DNA of 37,142 nucleotides from an uncultured Clostridium sp. (GTDB lineage: Bacteria; Bacillota; Clostridia; TANB77; CAG-465), in assembly GCA_905204915.1 (NCBI GenBank), contig CAJLBR010000007.1, forward strand, positions 1 to 37,142, in the 5' to 3' direction. Position 1 is the first letter of the stretch, and each line of letters starts with the position of its first letter. A model generated the notes under the pieces. It was not told the origin of the DNA. It searched no databases and was given only the letters and a program-made list of their open reading frames with translations. The position numbers and the translations under genes are program-made. Below, piece by piece: positions 1 to 7,622 of the stretch.

Positions 1-116
1 AGCTGAAATAGAATACACAATGACTTGGAATAAGTAAGAGCCAAATTACAATTTTTAAAGCAGATAAATATTTGCTTTTATGATATAAATAATAAAAAAA
101 TATAATTTGAAAATGA

Positions 117-314
117 CTGATTATAAAACATAAATGTGGAAAGAAAACAGTAGATTATTTTAACATAATAGACAAGCTAGATGAAAATGACATTTATGAT
201 GTAATATTTATAGTTACAAGATTTTTATCTTTAGACAGTATTGTTCCAATTATAGAAGATAATAAAAGCAAAAATATAGTATTTGTAGGTAATAATAAAT
301 ATGAAAGAAATTGA
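117..314 (+). pseudogene. remnant of a ketopantoate reductase (ApbA/PanE)-like gene
   Basis: An open frame follows the TGA at 114-116 and ends with TGA at 312-314. It has no start codon with a ribosome site. The translation contains YDVIFIVTRFLSLDS followed by SKNIVFVGNNKYE, which resembles the middle of the N-terminal NAD(P)-binding domain of ketopantoate-reductase-family proteins (YD-hydrophobic strand, then IVFVGNN). Only about 65 codons remain, with neither the N-terminal GxGxxG nor the C-terminal domain. Positions 1-116 show no convincing gene. It is therefore read as a decayed fragment. The family call rests on short motifs and is tentative. Confidence 0.4.
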
Positions 315-412
315 CATTTTATGTTGATTTTATTATAATATGTGTAGAGAACGACAAAAATTAATAAAAGTAAGTACAGTATTAATTTTAGAAAGGAGAC
401 AAATAGTTTGCA

Positions 413-454
413 ATGGCACAAATGGTAAGCACTAATATAAGGAGGAAAAATTAA
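413..454 (+). CDS. possible 13-codon leader ORF before the phosphoesterase gene
   Basis: An ATG at 413 lies about 12 bases after an AAAGGAGA-like site and opens a 13-codon frame. Its TAA (452-454) ends one base before the ATG of the next gene. The next gene's own AGGAGG lies inside this frame. It may be a translated leader coupled to the phosphoesterase, or chance. No homology is recognised. Confidence 0.2.
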   Translation: MAQMVSTNIRRKN

Positions 455-455
455 T

Positions 456-1292
456 ATGAAAATTGCAATAATTTCTGATATACATGGTAATTTAGAAGCA
501 TTAAAAGCAACAATAAAAGACATAGAGAAAAAACAAGTAGACCAAATAATATGTTTGGGAGATACAATTGCAAAAGGAATACATCCACATGAATGTATAA
601 AACTAATAAAAGAAAAATGCGATGTAGTGATTCAAGGAAATACAGATGAATATTTTTCAAAGAAGCATGAAAATATATCTGAATTGCCAGAACAAGAACA
701 AAAAAGAATAAAATGGAATCAATCATTAATTACCCAAGAAGACAGAGAGTACTTATCAAATTTACCATTCAGTCATGAATTTTATATTAGTGGAAGTTTA
801 GTTAGACTTTTCCATGCTACAAACAAAGCAAATAACAAAGTGGTTTTAAATATTGATGACATAGAAACAAAATATGAAATGTTTTTACCAAGTGAACGCA
901 CTATATCAAACAATATTGCAGATGTAGTGATATTTGGTCATATTCATCATCCATATATGGATAAACTATATAACAAAACATTGATAAATGTTGGAAGTAT
1001 AGGAAATTCATTTGATACAATAAGAAATGACAGTAAGGATAGCAATACTCTTGAAACAACAAGAGCATATTACCTAATTATTGAGGGAGAATATGAAAGT
1101 AGAGAATACAACTCAGAGATTTCATTTCAGTTTGTAAGAGTTCCATACGATATAGAAAAGGAGTTAAAAGACGAAGATAAAAATATAGAAAAAGAATCAT
1201 ATAGATGTGAAATAAAAAAAGGAAGATATAGAGATATGACCAAAATTAATGAAAACTACAAAAAATTAGGAATTGATGTAAGTAAAATATAA
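456..1292 (+). CDS. calcineurin-like metallophosphoesterase (YfcE/MJ0936-like)
   Basis: A cytosolic 278-residue phosphoesterase. The binuclear-metal motifs are visible in order: SDIHGN (Asp8, His10), GDT (Asp36), GNTDE (Asn62), then FGHIHHPY near residue 165 and the closing NVGSIG motif. This order matches the YfcE/MJ0936-like branch of the calcineurin phosphoesterase superfamily, whose members hydrolyse phosphodiesters or phosphomonoesters. The substrate cannot be told from sequence. The ATG at 456 follows AGGAGG with good spacing. The C-terminal ~50 residues (from about 225) are rich in Lys and Glu and extend beyond the compact family core. It stands alone between a decayed gene and a recombinase module and ends at a hairpin terminator, so it may be element cargo. 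Confidence 0.85.
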   Translation: MKIAIISDIHGNLEALKATIKDIEKKQVDQIICLGDTIAKGIHPHECIKLIKEKCDVVIQGNTDEYFSKKHENISELPEQEQKRIKWNQSLITQEDREYLSNLPFSHEFYISGSLVRLFHATNKANNKVVLNIDDIETKYEMFLPSERTISNNIADVVIFGHIHHPYMDKLYNKTLINVGSIGNSFDTIRNDSKDSNTLETTRAYYLIIEGEYESREYNSEISFQFVRVPYDIEKELKDEDKNIEKESYRCEIKKGRYRDMTKINENYKKLGIDVSKI

Positions 1293-1301
1293 CTGTTTGT
1301 C

Positions 1302-1347
1302 AAAAAAATAAGCTATCAAAGATAATTTCATTGGTAGTTTATTTTTT
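1302..1347 (+). terminator. rho-independent terminator after the phosphoesterase gene
   Basis: AAAAAATAAGCTATCAA pairs with TTGGTAGTTTATTTTTT through two G-U wobbles, giving a long stem that ends in a T run. It begins about 10 bases after the stop codon. Confidence 0.75.
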
Positions 1348-1395
1348 AACCAAATTTTAACCTTTCTTTACTTTTTATAAAATTACATATAAGTT

Positions 1396-1446
1396 AAAAA
1401 TGTCCAAATCTTTGGGTAAAATAAACTTGAAAAATGGACATTTTTT
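1396..1446. terminator. inverted repeat AAAAATGTCCA / TGGACATTTTT
   Basis: A perfect 11-base inverted repeat (1396-1406 and 1435-1445) separated by 28 bases. Because of the A and T runs it would look like a terminator from either side. It lies within the 363-base stretch 1293-1655, which otherwise holds only hairpins. It could also be a recombinase-related site. Confidence 0.4.
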
Positions 1447-1511
1447 ATAATGAAAAAAATCAACAATACCAATGCTTTTGAACAAAATAGATGACATATT
1501 TTACTCACTAG

Positions 1512-1553
1512 GGTAGGTGTGTGATAGTGAAAACTATCGCATATCTACCCTTA
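1512..1553. repeat. 18-bp-stem hairpin upstream of the recombinase module
   Basis: Arms 1512-1529 (AGGGTAGGTGTGTGATAG) and 1536-1553 (CTATCGCATATCTACCCT) pair along all 18 positions with a few G-U wobbles around a six-base loop (TGAAAA). There is no T tract, so a simple terminator is unlikely. It sits about 100 bases upstream of the small ORF before the serine recombinase. Confidence 0.8.
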
Positions 1554-1655
1554 AACTATTTATAAGCAAATGAGCACACATTTAAAAATTTTAAAATAAG
1601 GGAGAATTTTTATAAGAAAACAGATGTATATATAGTATAGGGAGAGTGAGTTAAT

Positions 1656-1769
1656 ATGAGTGAAACTTTCAAAATCAATATATACTTCGATGAAAAAGGT
1701 GAAGAATTAGAGGGAGTAATAAAACACTTAATAATTAATATCTTAAAGAAAGATATTTTTGAGCATTAA
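1656..1769 (+). CDS. 37-residue small protein preceding the recombinase (TnpW-like?)
   Basis: The ATG at 1656 follows a GGGAGAG ribosome site, and the frame ends with TAA at 1767-1769. The product is charged, with a beta-then-helix look (TFKINIYFDEKGEEL, then a hydrophobic helix). Short ORFs of this size and pattern precede recombinase genes in some clostridial mobile elements, where one family is called TnpW. The similarity here is only in style, so the name is a suggestion. It lies 72 bases before the recombinase, in the same direction and probably in the same transcript. Confidence 0.45.
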   Translation: MSETFKINIYFDEKGEELEGVIKHLIINILKKDIFEH

Positions 1770-1841
1770 AATTTTGCTCTAAATAAGATATAATAAAAAT
1801 TAAATTCAAATTGTTTTTATCAAGCATAGAAGGGAGGAACA

Positions 1842-3398
1842 ATGCTTGAACAAATAGAAAAAACAATATATAAGGTAGCAATTTATATAAGGCTATCAAA
1901 AGAAGATGTAGATAGAGGATATGATGAAAGTGAAAGTATAAAAAATCAAAGAACGTTACTAACAGAATATGTACAAAAATTAGGATGGAAGTATCAATTA
2001 ATAGATACATATATAGATCAAGGCTTTACTGGAACAAATTTTAATAGACCAGATTTTCAAAGAATGATAAAAGATATAGAAAATGGAAAAATTAATATGG
2101 TTGTAACAAAAGATTTATCTCGTTTAGGTCGTGATTATATAGAAACAGGAGAATATATAGAAAAATGGTTTCCAGGAAATAATGTAAGATATGTTTCAGT
2201 AACAGATGGAATAGATACTTTTGAATCATCAAATGGTAACAATGACATTGCACCTTTTAAATCAATATTAAATGATATGTATTCAAAAGACTTATCAAAA
2301 AAAATTAGAACAGCTTTACATACTATGCAAAAACAGGGAAAATGGGTAGGAGGAAAAACGCCACTTGGATACACAAAAGACTTAACAGATAAAAATAAAT
2401 TAATAATTTATGAGCCAGAGGCTAAAATTGTAAGAAAAATTTTTAATATGGCATCCAATGGAAATCAAGTTGGAACTATAAGAGACTATCTAAACAGTAA
2501 CAACATTCCGACAGTCAACAAATCAAGGTATAACAAAGAAACATTTTGGGAAAATAAAACTGTAAAAAACATATTAAAAAATAAAGTTTATATAGGCACA
2601 ACAGTGCAAAATAAAAGAAGTAGGATAAGTTATAAAAATAGGAAGATTAGAGCCAATCCTGAAGAAAAATGGATCGCTGTAGAAAATACACATGAGCCAA
2701 TAATAGACAAAAATGTATTTGATTCAGTACAAAAAATGGTAATAGTTCAAAACTATAATAGAAATGAAAAGAAAAATATGTTTTTATTAGACGGTTTACT
2801 TTTTTGTTATGAATGCAAACATAAAATAGGAGTAAGAGGAAAAAAGAATGGTAATTACTATATGGTATGTAACAATTATCGCAGAAATTCAAAATTAAAA
2901 CTTTGCACATCACATGGTTTTAGCTATTATAATTTAGAGGAAACTATAATTAATTATATTAAAAATTTATTTCAAAAAATAGATAGTGAAAAAATAGAAT
3001 TAGAAGTAAAAAAGGGAATGACAAAATATGATTATGGAAAAATACTTCAAAAACTAGAAAACGAGATAAAATTAATAAATAACAATATTGATCAAATGTA
3101 TGTAGACAAATTAAATAATAAAATAAGTGAAGAAATGTATGAAAGATTATTGAAAAAATTTGGAGATGAAATAAAGCAAAAGGAAAAAGAACATATGGAA
3201 ATTAAACAGCAAAAAGAAGATGCAAAACAAGATGATACTGAGAAGATAAAAAGTGTTGTACAGGATTTTCTAAGTCTAAGTAAACCAACATCAGAAATTA
3301 TGAAAGTAATTATCAATAGAATTGAAATTCACCAAGATAAACAAGTGGATTTGTATTTCAATTTTAAACAATTAAATAATCTAAAAAAAAGCACATAG
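1842..3398 (+). CDS. large serine recombinase (TnpX/TndX-like site-specific integrase)
   Basis: A 518-residue large serine recombinase that would excise and integrate DNA through a Ser-DNA intermediate. Residues ~12-160 form the resolvase catalytic domain, with YIRLSKED carrying the nucleophilic Ser, GFTGTNFNRP, and DLSRLGRDY with the catalytic arginines. Residues ~170-290 are the recombinase DNA-binding domain (GKTPLGYT). A zinc ribbon follows near 325-360 (CYECKHK, then a later Cys pair), and then a long Lys/Glu coiled coil (~385-475). Length and domain order fit the TnpX/TndX group of clostridial transposons. The ATG at 1842 follows GGGAGG. No accessory recombinase or transfer gene is seen beside it. 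The next gene downstream is truncated at its 5' end, as expected at an element boundary. Confidence 0.93.
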   Translation: MLEQIEKTIYKVAIYIRLSKEDVDRGYDESESIKNQRTLLTEYVQKLGWKYQLIDTYIDQGFTGTNFNRPDFQRMIKDIENGKINMVVTKDLSRLGRDYIETGEYIEKWFPGNNVRYVSVTDGIDTFESSNGNNDIAPFKSILNDMYSKDLSKKIRTALHTMQKQGKWVGGKTPLGYTKDLTDKNKLIIYEPEAKIVRKIFNMASNGNQVGTIRDYLNSNNIPTVNKSRYNKETFWENKTVKNILKNKVYIGTTVQNKRSRISYKNRKIRANPEEKWIAVENTHEPIIDKNVFDSVQKMVIVQNYNRNEKKNMFLLDGLLFCYECKHKIGVRGKKNGNYYMVCNNYRRNSKLKLCTSHGFSYYNLEETIINYIKNLFQKIDSEKIELEVKKGMTKYDYGKILQKLENEIKLINNNIDQMYVDKLNNKISEEMYERLLKKFGDEIKQKEKEHMEIKQQKEDAKQDDTEKIKSVVQDFLSLSKPTSEIMKVIINRIEIHQDKQVDLYFNFKQLNNLKKST

Positions 3399-3429
3399 GG
3401 CTAATTTAATTTTAAATATTAGATTAGTC
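3399..3429 (+). terminator. hairpin after the recombinase gene
   Basis: GGCTAATTTAAT pairs with ATTAGATTAGTC (two G-U pairs) immediately after the recombinase stop. No T tract follows, so it may be a weak terminator or part of the element end. Confidence 0.4.
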
Positions 3430-3462
3430 AAAAATAAAGATTAAAACTGCCTATTTTTATAT

Positions 3463-3762
3463 CAACCAGAAGGTATGGTAGTTGGAATTACAAATAAATT
3501 AGACGATTTTAAATTAAAAGATATTATAATTAATAGTGCTTTAGTTGGGTCTTTTATGGGACTTGGTGCTGGAATAGGAAAAATTATAGGAGGAATATCA
3601 GAAAAATGCTTATCTTTAGGGCTTAGTATTGCTGCTGGAGCAATGCTTTATGTTGTAGCGTGTAATCTTATTCCTGATTCAAAAAAGTTATCTAGTAATA
3701 GATTAATTTCTATATTTTATATAATTGGTATAATTTTAAGTTTACTTATTTTCTTTAATTGA
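3463..3762 (+). pseudogene. 5'-truncated ZIP-family metal transporter (C-terminal part)
   Basis: The open frame begins abruptly, and its first meaningful residues are QPEGMVVGI. This matches the PEG motif that follows the metal-binding His-Asn in the fourth membrane helix of ZIP transporters. Three hydrophobic helices follow, including LSIAAGAMLYVVACNLIPDS, which resembles the conserved fifth ZIP helix. The ATG at 3475 has no ribosome site, and a stop lies upstream at 3442-3444. The first half, including the helix-4 His-Asn ligands, is missing. The break lies about 65 bases after the serine recombinase, so insertion of that element probably removed the 5' part. It should be non-functional. 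Confidence 0.75.
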
Positions 3763-3787
3763 CATTCTACATAATGTATGGTAATAT
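3759..3787 (+). promoter_or_regulatory. sigma-A-type promoter for the ywlE-rpiB operon
   Basis: TTGACA (3759-3764) and TAATAT (3782-3787) are separated by 17 bases, 26 bases before the ATG of the phosphatase gene. The -35 overlaps the stop codon of the truncated ZIP gene. Confidence 0.65.
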
Positions 3788-3812
3788 TATAGAGTATTTA
3801 TGAGGTATACAC

Positions 3813-4277
3813 ATGAAAAAAATAATTTTTGTTTGTACAGGAAATACTTGTAGAAGTGCCATGGCACATCAATATATGCAAAAAAGATTATATGATTTAA
3901 ATTTGGAAGAAAAGTGTTTAGTAATGTCTTGTGGGATAAATGCTTACTACGGTAGTCCTGCTACACAATCAGCAATTTATGTTATGAAAAAATATGATGT
4001 AGATATGACAATACATAGAGCTACTCCTATTAATAATTCTAATATAAAAGAATGTGATCTTATCATATGTATGACTGAAGGTCATAAAGAGAGTATTAAA
4101 TATTTATATCCTGAGCTTTCCTCAAAAATTTTTACATTAAAAGAATATGTAAACCCAAATGTAGAAAACAAAAATATAGAGGATCCTTGGGGATATGATG
4201 AAAAAGTATATGAACACTGTGCTGAAGAAATTGTGTATAATGTGGATAAATTAATAGAAAAATATTTAGGTGATTAA
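3813..4277 (+). CDS. ywlE: YwlE-type protein arginine phosphatase (low-molecular-weight PTP fold)
   Basis: A 154-residue cytosolic phosphatase of the low-molecular-weight PTP fold. The P-loop near the N-terminus reads CTGNTCRS (Cys8 nucleophile, Arg14), and the general acid lies in DPW (Asp124). The residue after GN is Thr (Thr12), not the Ile usual in tyrosine-specific members. In Bacillus YwlE this Thr selects phosphoarginine, so this enzyme probably removes arginine phosphorylation placed by McsB, which is not in the window. Gene order with rpiB and a TagO-like gene resembles the Bacillus ywl region. The ATG at 3813 follows GAGGT. Confidence 0.85.
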   Translation: MKKIIFVCTGNTCRSAMAHQYMQKRLYDLNLEEKCLVMSCGINAYYGSPATQSAIYVMKKYDVDMTIHRATPINNSNIKECDLIICMTEGHKESIKYLYPELSSKIFTLKEYVNPNVENKNIEDPWGYDEKVYEHCAEEIVYNVDKLIEKYLGD

Positions 4278-4278
4278 T

Positions 4279-4749
4279 ATGATTATTATAGGTGCAGATC
4301 ATGCAGGAGTAGACTTGAAGAAGAATATAATAAGTTATTTAAGATATAAAGGAATTGCTGTTAAATCAGTTGAAAATAATACTTCTACTCAAAATGATGA
4401 TTATCCAGATGTAGCTTATAAAGTGGCTACTGAAGTTGCGAGTGATGAAAATAATGTAGGAATAGCAATATGTGGTACTGGTATAGGAATCTCAATTGCA
4501 TGCAATAAGGTAAAGGGAATAAGAGCGGCTCTTTGTATGGATGATTATACAGCAGAAATGTGTAGAAGACACAATAATGCCAACATTTTGTGCTTGGGAG
4601 CTAGAACTACTACGTGTCAAGATTTTGATAGAGTTCATGAGATTGTTGATATATTTTTAAATACTGGATATGATGGCGATAGACATGAAAGAAGATTGCA
4701 AAAGATAAAAATGATTGAAGATGGAACTTATGTAGAAGGTGAAGAATAA
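4279..4749 (+). CDS. rpiB: ribose-5-phosphate isomerase B
   Basis: A 156-residue RpiB/LacAB-family sugar-phosphate isomerase that interconverts ribose-5-phosphate and ribulose-5-phosphate in the non-oxidative pentose phosphate pathway. Visible landmarks: IIIGADHAG at the N-terminus (phosphate-binding Asp-His), CGTGIG with the active-site Cys65, and RRHNNANILCLGART with His98. The length is typical. The ATG at 4279 is preferred over an in-frame GTG at 4270 because AGGTGA lies five bases upstream of it and the product then starts as family members do. It lies one base after the ywlE stop codon and is probably co-transcribed with it. Members of the same fold act on allose or galactose phosphates, but the operon favours rpiB. 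Confidence 0.92.
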   Translation: MIIIGADHAGVDLKKNIISYLRYKGIAVKSVENNTSTQNDDYPDVAYKVATEVASDENNVGIAICGTGIGISIACNKVKGIRAALCMDDYTAEMCRRHNNANILCLGARTTTCQDFDRVHEIVDIFLNTGYDGDRHERRLQKIKMIEDGTYVEGEE

Positions 4750-4752
4750 AAT

Positions 4753-5823
4753 ATGACTTTAGTATACGTTATAATAGGTATATCATTTTTGCTGTGTTTA
4801 GGACTGACTCCATTAGTAATAAAAATGGCAAGAAAATTTGGATTTGTTGACATTCCAAAGGATAGCAGAAGGGTACATACTAAACCAATGCCGAGAATTG
4901 GTGGACTTGCTATTGTTATATCAATGATTGTTGGGCTTGGTATATATTATCTTTTAACTAGAAATATTCCACAAATTGCACTTGGAAAACAATTTGTAGG
5001 GTATGCAATAGCTGGACTCATAATTGCTACAATGGGATTTATAGATGATGCTTTTACACTTAGAGCAAGATTTAAATTTATATTTGAGATGGCAGCAGCT
5101 ATAACACTTTATGCTTTTGATGTCAGAATATCAGGAATTACGGTTCCATTTTTAGATATGGATATGATAGATCTAAAATGGCTTGATTTTCCTGTTACTG
5201 TGATTTGGATATTAGCAGTTACAAATGCTTTAAATTTAATTGATGGTCTTGATGGATTGTCAGCAGGAATAGCATCTATTGCTGCTACATCATTACTTAT
5301 TATATTTATAGCAACTTCTGCTAGTTTAGAGGCAATTGTTATAACTGCCACATTAGTTGGTGCAACTCTTGGATTTTTACCATATAATTTTAATCCGGCA
5401 AAAACGTTTATGGGAGATGTTGGTTCTAATTTTTTAGGATTAACACTTGCCACTGTATCAATTTTAGGTTTTGCTAAGGGATATACAATGATTGCTATTA
5501 TTGCACCAATACTTGCAATAGGAGTACCACTTTTTGATACAATTTTTGCAATGGTAAGAAGAATAGCAAAAGGTCAACCTCCACTGAGACCAGATGGTGC
5601 ACACATACATCATAGGTTATTAAAGAGGGGATTTAATCAAAGACAGGCTGTATTAATTCTTTATTTAATAACAACTGTGCTTTGTATTTTGGCTGTTCTA
5701 TTAGTATCTGCTGACATTTGGAAAATATCTATTTTAGTAGTGGCAGCAATATGTTTTTGCATTATGGGAATTTTAAATATGAAAAAATGCAAAGAAATAA
5801 AAAAATTAGATGAGGGCGATTAA
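4753..5823 (+). CDS. WecA/TagO-type undecaprenyl-phosphate N-acetylhexosamine-1-phosphate transferase
   Basis: A 356-residue polytopic membrane enzyme (about 10-11 helices) of the MraY/WecA family. It transfers a GlcNAc-type 1-phosphate from UDP-sugar to undecaprenyl phosphate, the first step of teichoic-acid or other wall-polymer synthesis. Conserved cytosolic loops are visible in order: PRIGGLA, the DD pair in GFIDDAF, NALNLIDGLDGL, FMGDVGSNFLG, and HIHHRLL near residue 285, which marks the WecA/TagO branch rather than MraY. The C-terminus ends in a short Lys-rich tail. It begins three bases after the rpiB stop, so all three genes probably form one operon. The sugar specificity and the polymer made cannot be read. 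Confidence 0.9.
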   Translation: MTLVYVIIGISFLLCLGLTPLVIKMARKFGFVDIPKDSRRVHTKPMPRIGGLAIVISMIVGLGIYYLLTRNIPQIALGKQFVGYAIAGLIIATMGFIDDAFTLRARFKFIFEMAAAITLYAFDVRISGITVPFLDMDMIDLKWLDFPVTVIWILAVTNALNLIDGLDGLSAGIASIAATSLLIIFIATSASLEAIVITATLVGATLGFLPYNFNPAKTFMGDVGSNFLGLTLATVSILGFAKGYTMIAIIAPILAIGVPLFDTIFAMVRRIAKGQPPLRPDGAHIHHRLLKRGFNQRQAVLILYLITTVLCILAVLLVSADIWKISILVVAAICFCIMGILNMKKCKEIKKLDEGD

Positions 5824-5871
5824 GTATATAATTTAATTTTATTTATATAATATTAAGGAAGGGTGTTTTAA

Positions 5872-6309
5872 ATGAAAGAACAATTATTATTAGAATTAAA
5901 AGATGCAATGAGAAATAAAGATGAATTAAGAAAAAATACTATTACAATGTTAAGAGCTGCTATCTTACAAGTAGAAAAGGATAATAACAAAACTCTAACA
6001 GACGAAGAAATAGGAACAATTGTTGCAAAAGAAGTAAAAAAGAGAAAAGAATCTATGGAAGATTTTAAAAAAGCAGACAGACAAGATTTAGTAGAAGATC
6101 TTCAAAAAGAAATAGAAATATTAAGCAAATATTTACCAGAACAATTATCAAAAGAAGAAATAGAAAAATTAGTTGAAGAAGCTATCCAAAAAACAGGAGC
6201 AACAACTGCAAGAGATATGGGTAAAGTAATGCAAGAAGTAAGACCTAAAACAGCCGGAAAAGCTGATGGTAAGCTTGTTAGCGAAATAGTAAAATCAAAA
6301 TTAGCATAA
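5872..6309 (+). CDS. yqeY: GatB/YqeY domain protein
   Basis: A 145-residue all-helical, highly charged protein matching the YqeY family in length and layout: an N-terminal helix pair (LRKNTITMLRAAI), the EEIGTIVAKEVKKRKES segment, the LPEQLSKEEI motif, and a C-terminal half (TTARDMGKVMQEV...KADGKLVSEIVK) resembling the tail domain of GatB that binds tRNA. YqeY proteins are thought to bind tRNA or aid amidotransferase function, but the role is not settled. The ATG at 5872 follows AAGGAAGGGTG. A hairpin terminator comes right after the stop. Confidence 0.9.
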   Translation: MKEQLLLELKDAMRNKDELRKNTITMLRAAILQVEKDNNKTLTDEEIGTIVAKEVKKRKESMEDFKKADRQDLVEDLQKEIEILSKYLPEQLSKEEIEKLVEEAIQKTGATTARDMGKVMQEVRPKTAGKADGKLVSEIVKSKLA

Positions 6310-6314
6310 GAAAT

Positions 6315-6342
6315 AAAGCCAAGAGAAATATCTTTTGGCTTT
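6315..6342 (+). terminator. rho-independent terminator after yqeY
   Basis: AAAGCCAA and TTGGCTTT form an eight-pair stem followed by a short, imperfect T tract. Confidence 0.6.
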
Positions 6343-6362
6343 AATTTGGTTAGGAGGTTTTT

Positions 6363-7622
6363 ATGAACATATATAAAATAAATAATAATAAATTTAAGAC
6401 GGTATATTTTTCATATAATTTTACATTACCGGTGAAAAAGGAGGATATTTCATATTATAGTGTTTTATCATCTGTACTTGCAAAAACTAATAAGGTTTAT
6501 AAGTCACAAAAAGAGATAAGCGAATATTTATATTCATTGTATGGAGCAAGTTTCGATATTAATATTGAAAAGATAGGTGATTTATTTAACTTAGAATTTA
6601 GAATTGAATTTGTAAATGATAAGTTTTTAGATGGTGATAGTAACGTTTTAGAAAGTGCATTAAAATTCCTATATACAATGATATATAACCCTGTATTTGT
6701 GGATGGAAATATAGATAATACTTTAGTTGAACGTGAAAAACAAAGCATATTAGAAAAAATATTAACAAGAAAAGACGATAAATTAAAATATTCTGTAAAT
6801 AGAACTGAAGAATTATTGTGCGGAGATGAACCATTTGGTACATTCTTATATGGAGAAGAAGATGTTGTAAAAGGTATTACTTCAGGTGACTTAGAAAAAT
6901 ATTATAATAAAATGATTAATGATGCCTTAATAAGTGTTATTATTTCTGGAAACTTAGACGGATATGACAATTTAGAAAATATGACTAAAGAAATATTTGG
7001 AAAAAGTGCTAATAGTGTAAATAAAAATTCTGAATTTTTAACAAATGTTCATGATTCTATTAACGATAATAAATGTGAGGAAATAAAGGAAAAAGCCGAT
7101 ACAGTTCAAAGCGTTATTACTTACGGATTAAGAGTAAAAGATTTTAATATTAATGAAATTTTTATATTAAATGTTTATAATGCTGTTTTAGGTGCTACCC
7201 CAAGTTCTAAATTATTCCAAAACTTCAGAGAAAAAGAATCTTTAGCTTACACTGTTAGATCTAGATACTATAGATATAAAGATTTTATAATTATTTATGC
7301 TGGTATAAATAGTAAAAACTATGAAAAGGCAAAGGAAGTGCTAAACAAGGAATTAAAAGACATGCAACTTGGAAATATTAGTGATGAAGAGTTTAAAGCT
7401 GCCAAAGAAAGCTTAGTGTCAGATTTACTAGAAGTAGCAGATTCTAAAGTAGGACTTGCAAAGATGTTCATGTCAAACTTATTTTTCTTTGAAGATGATT
7501 CTATTGATATTAACTATATGATTGATCAAATAAAAAAAGTTACTAAAGATCAAGTTATTAATATAGCTAAAAGAGTAGAGTTAAACATGATATACTTTTT
7601 GGGAGGTGAAATTAGTGAATAA
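6363..7622 (+). CDS. yfmF: M16-family protein YfmF (non-catalytic partner)
   Basis: A 419-residue protein of the M16 (insulinase/MPP-like) fold. The N-terminal half lacks the HxxEH zinc motif where it would be expected, so this should be the inactive partner of a heterodimer. The C-terminal half carries the conserved RxKESLAYTVRS-type stretch (FREKESLAYTV near residue 285), typical of the second M16 domain. It overlaps the start of the next gene by eight bases, consistent with a coupled pair. YfmF/YfmH pairs are linked by annotation to 5-aminopentanol modification of EF-P in Firmicutes; that role is carried over from the family, not shown here. The ATG at 6363 follows TAGGAGG. Confidence 0.85.
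   Translation: MNIYKINNNKFKTVYFSYNFTLPVKKEDISYYSVLSSVLAKTNKVYKSQKEISEYLYSLYGASFDINIEKIGDLFNLEFRIEFVNDKFLDGDSNVLESALKFLYTMIYNPVFVDGNIDNTLVEREKQSILEKILTRKDDKLKYSVNRTEELLCGDEPFGTFLYGEEDVVKGITSGDLEKYYNKMINDALISVIISGNLDGYDNLENMTKEIFGKSANSVNKNSEFLTNVHDSINDNKCEEIKEKADTVQSVITYGLRVKDFNINEIFILNVYNAVLGATPSSKLFQNFREKESLAYTVRSRYYRYKDFIIIYAGINSKNYEKAKEVLNKELKDMQLGNISDEEFKAAKESLVSDLLEVADSKVGLAKMFMSNLFFFEDDSIDINYMIDQIKKVTKDQVINIAKRVELNMIYFLGGEISE

Noticed and set aside
194..726. Two minus-strand open frames rich in Leu, Ile and Phe
   Set aside because: They are antisense to the phosphoesterase start and the panE-like remnant, have no ribosome sites, and show the hydrophobic bias expected from reverse-reading AT-rich coding sequence.
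5109..5453. A 114-residue minus-strand open frame inside the WecA/TagO-like gene
   Set aside because: It is fully antisense to a gene with clear family motifs and has no ribosome site.
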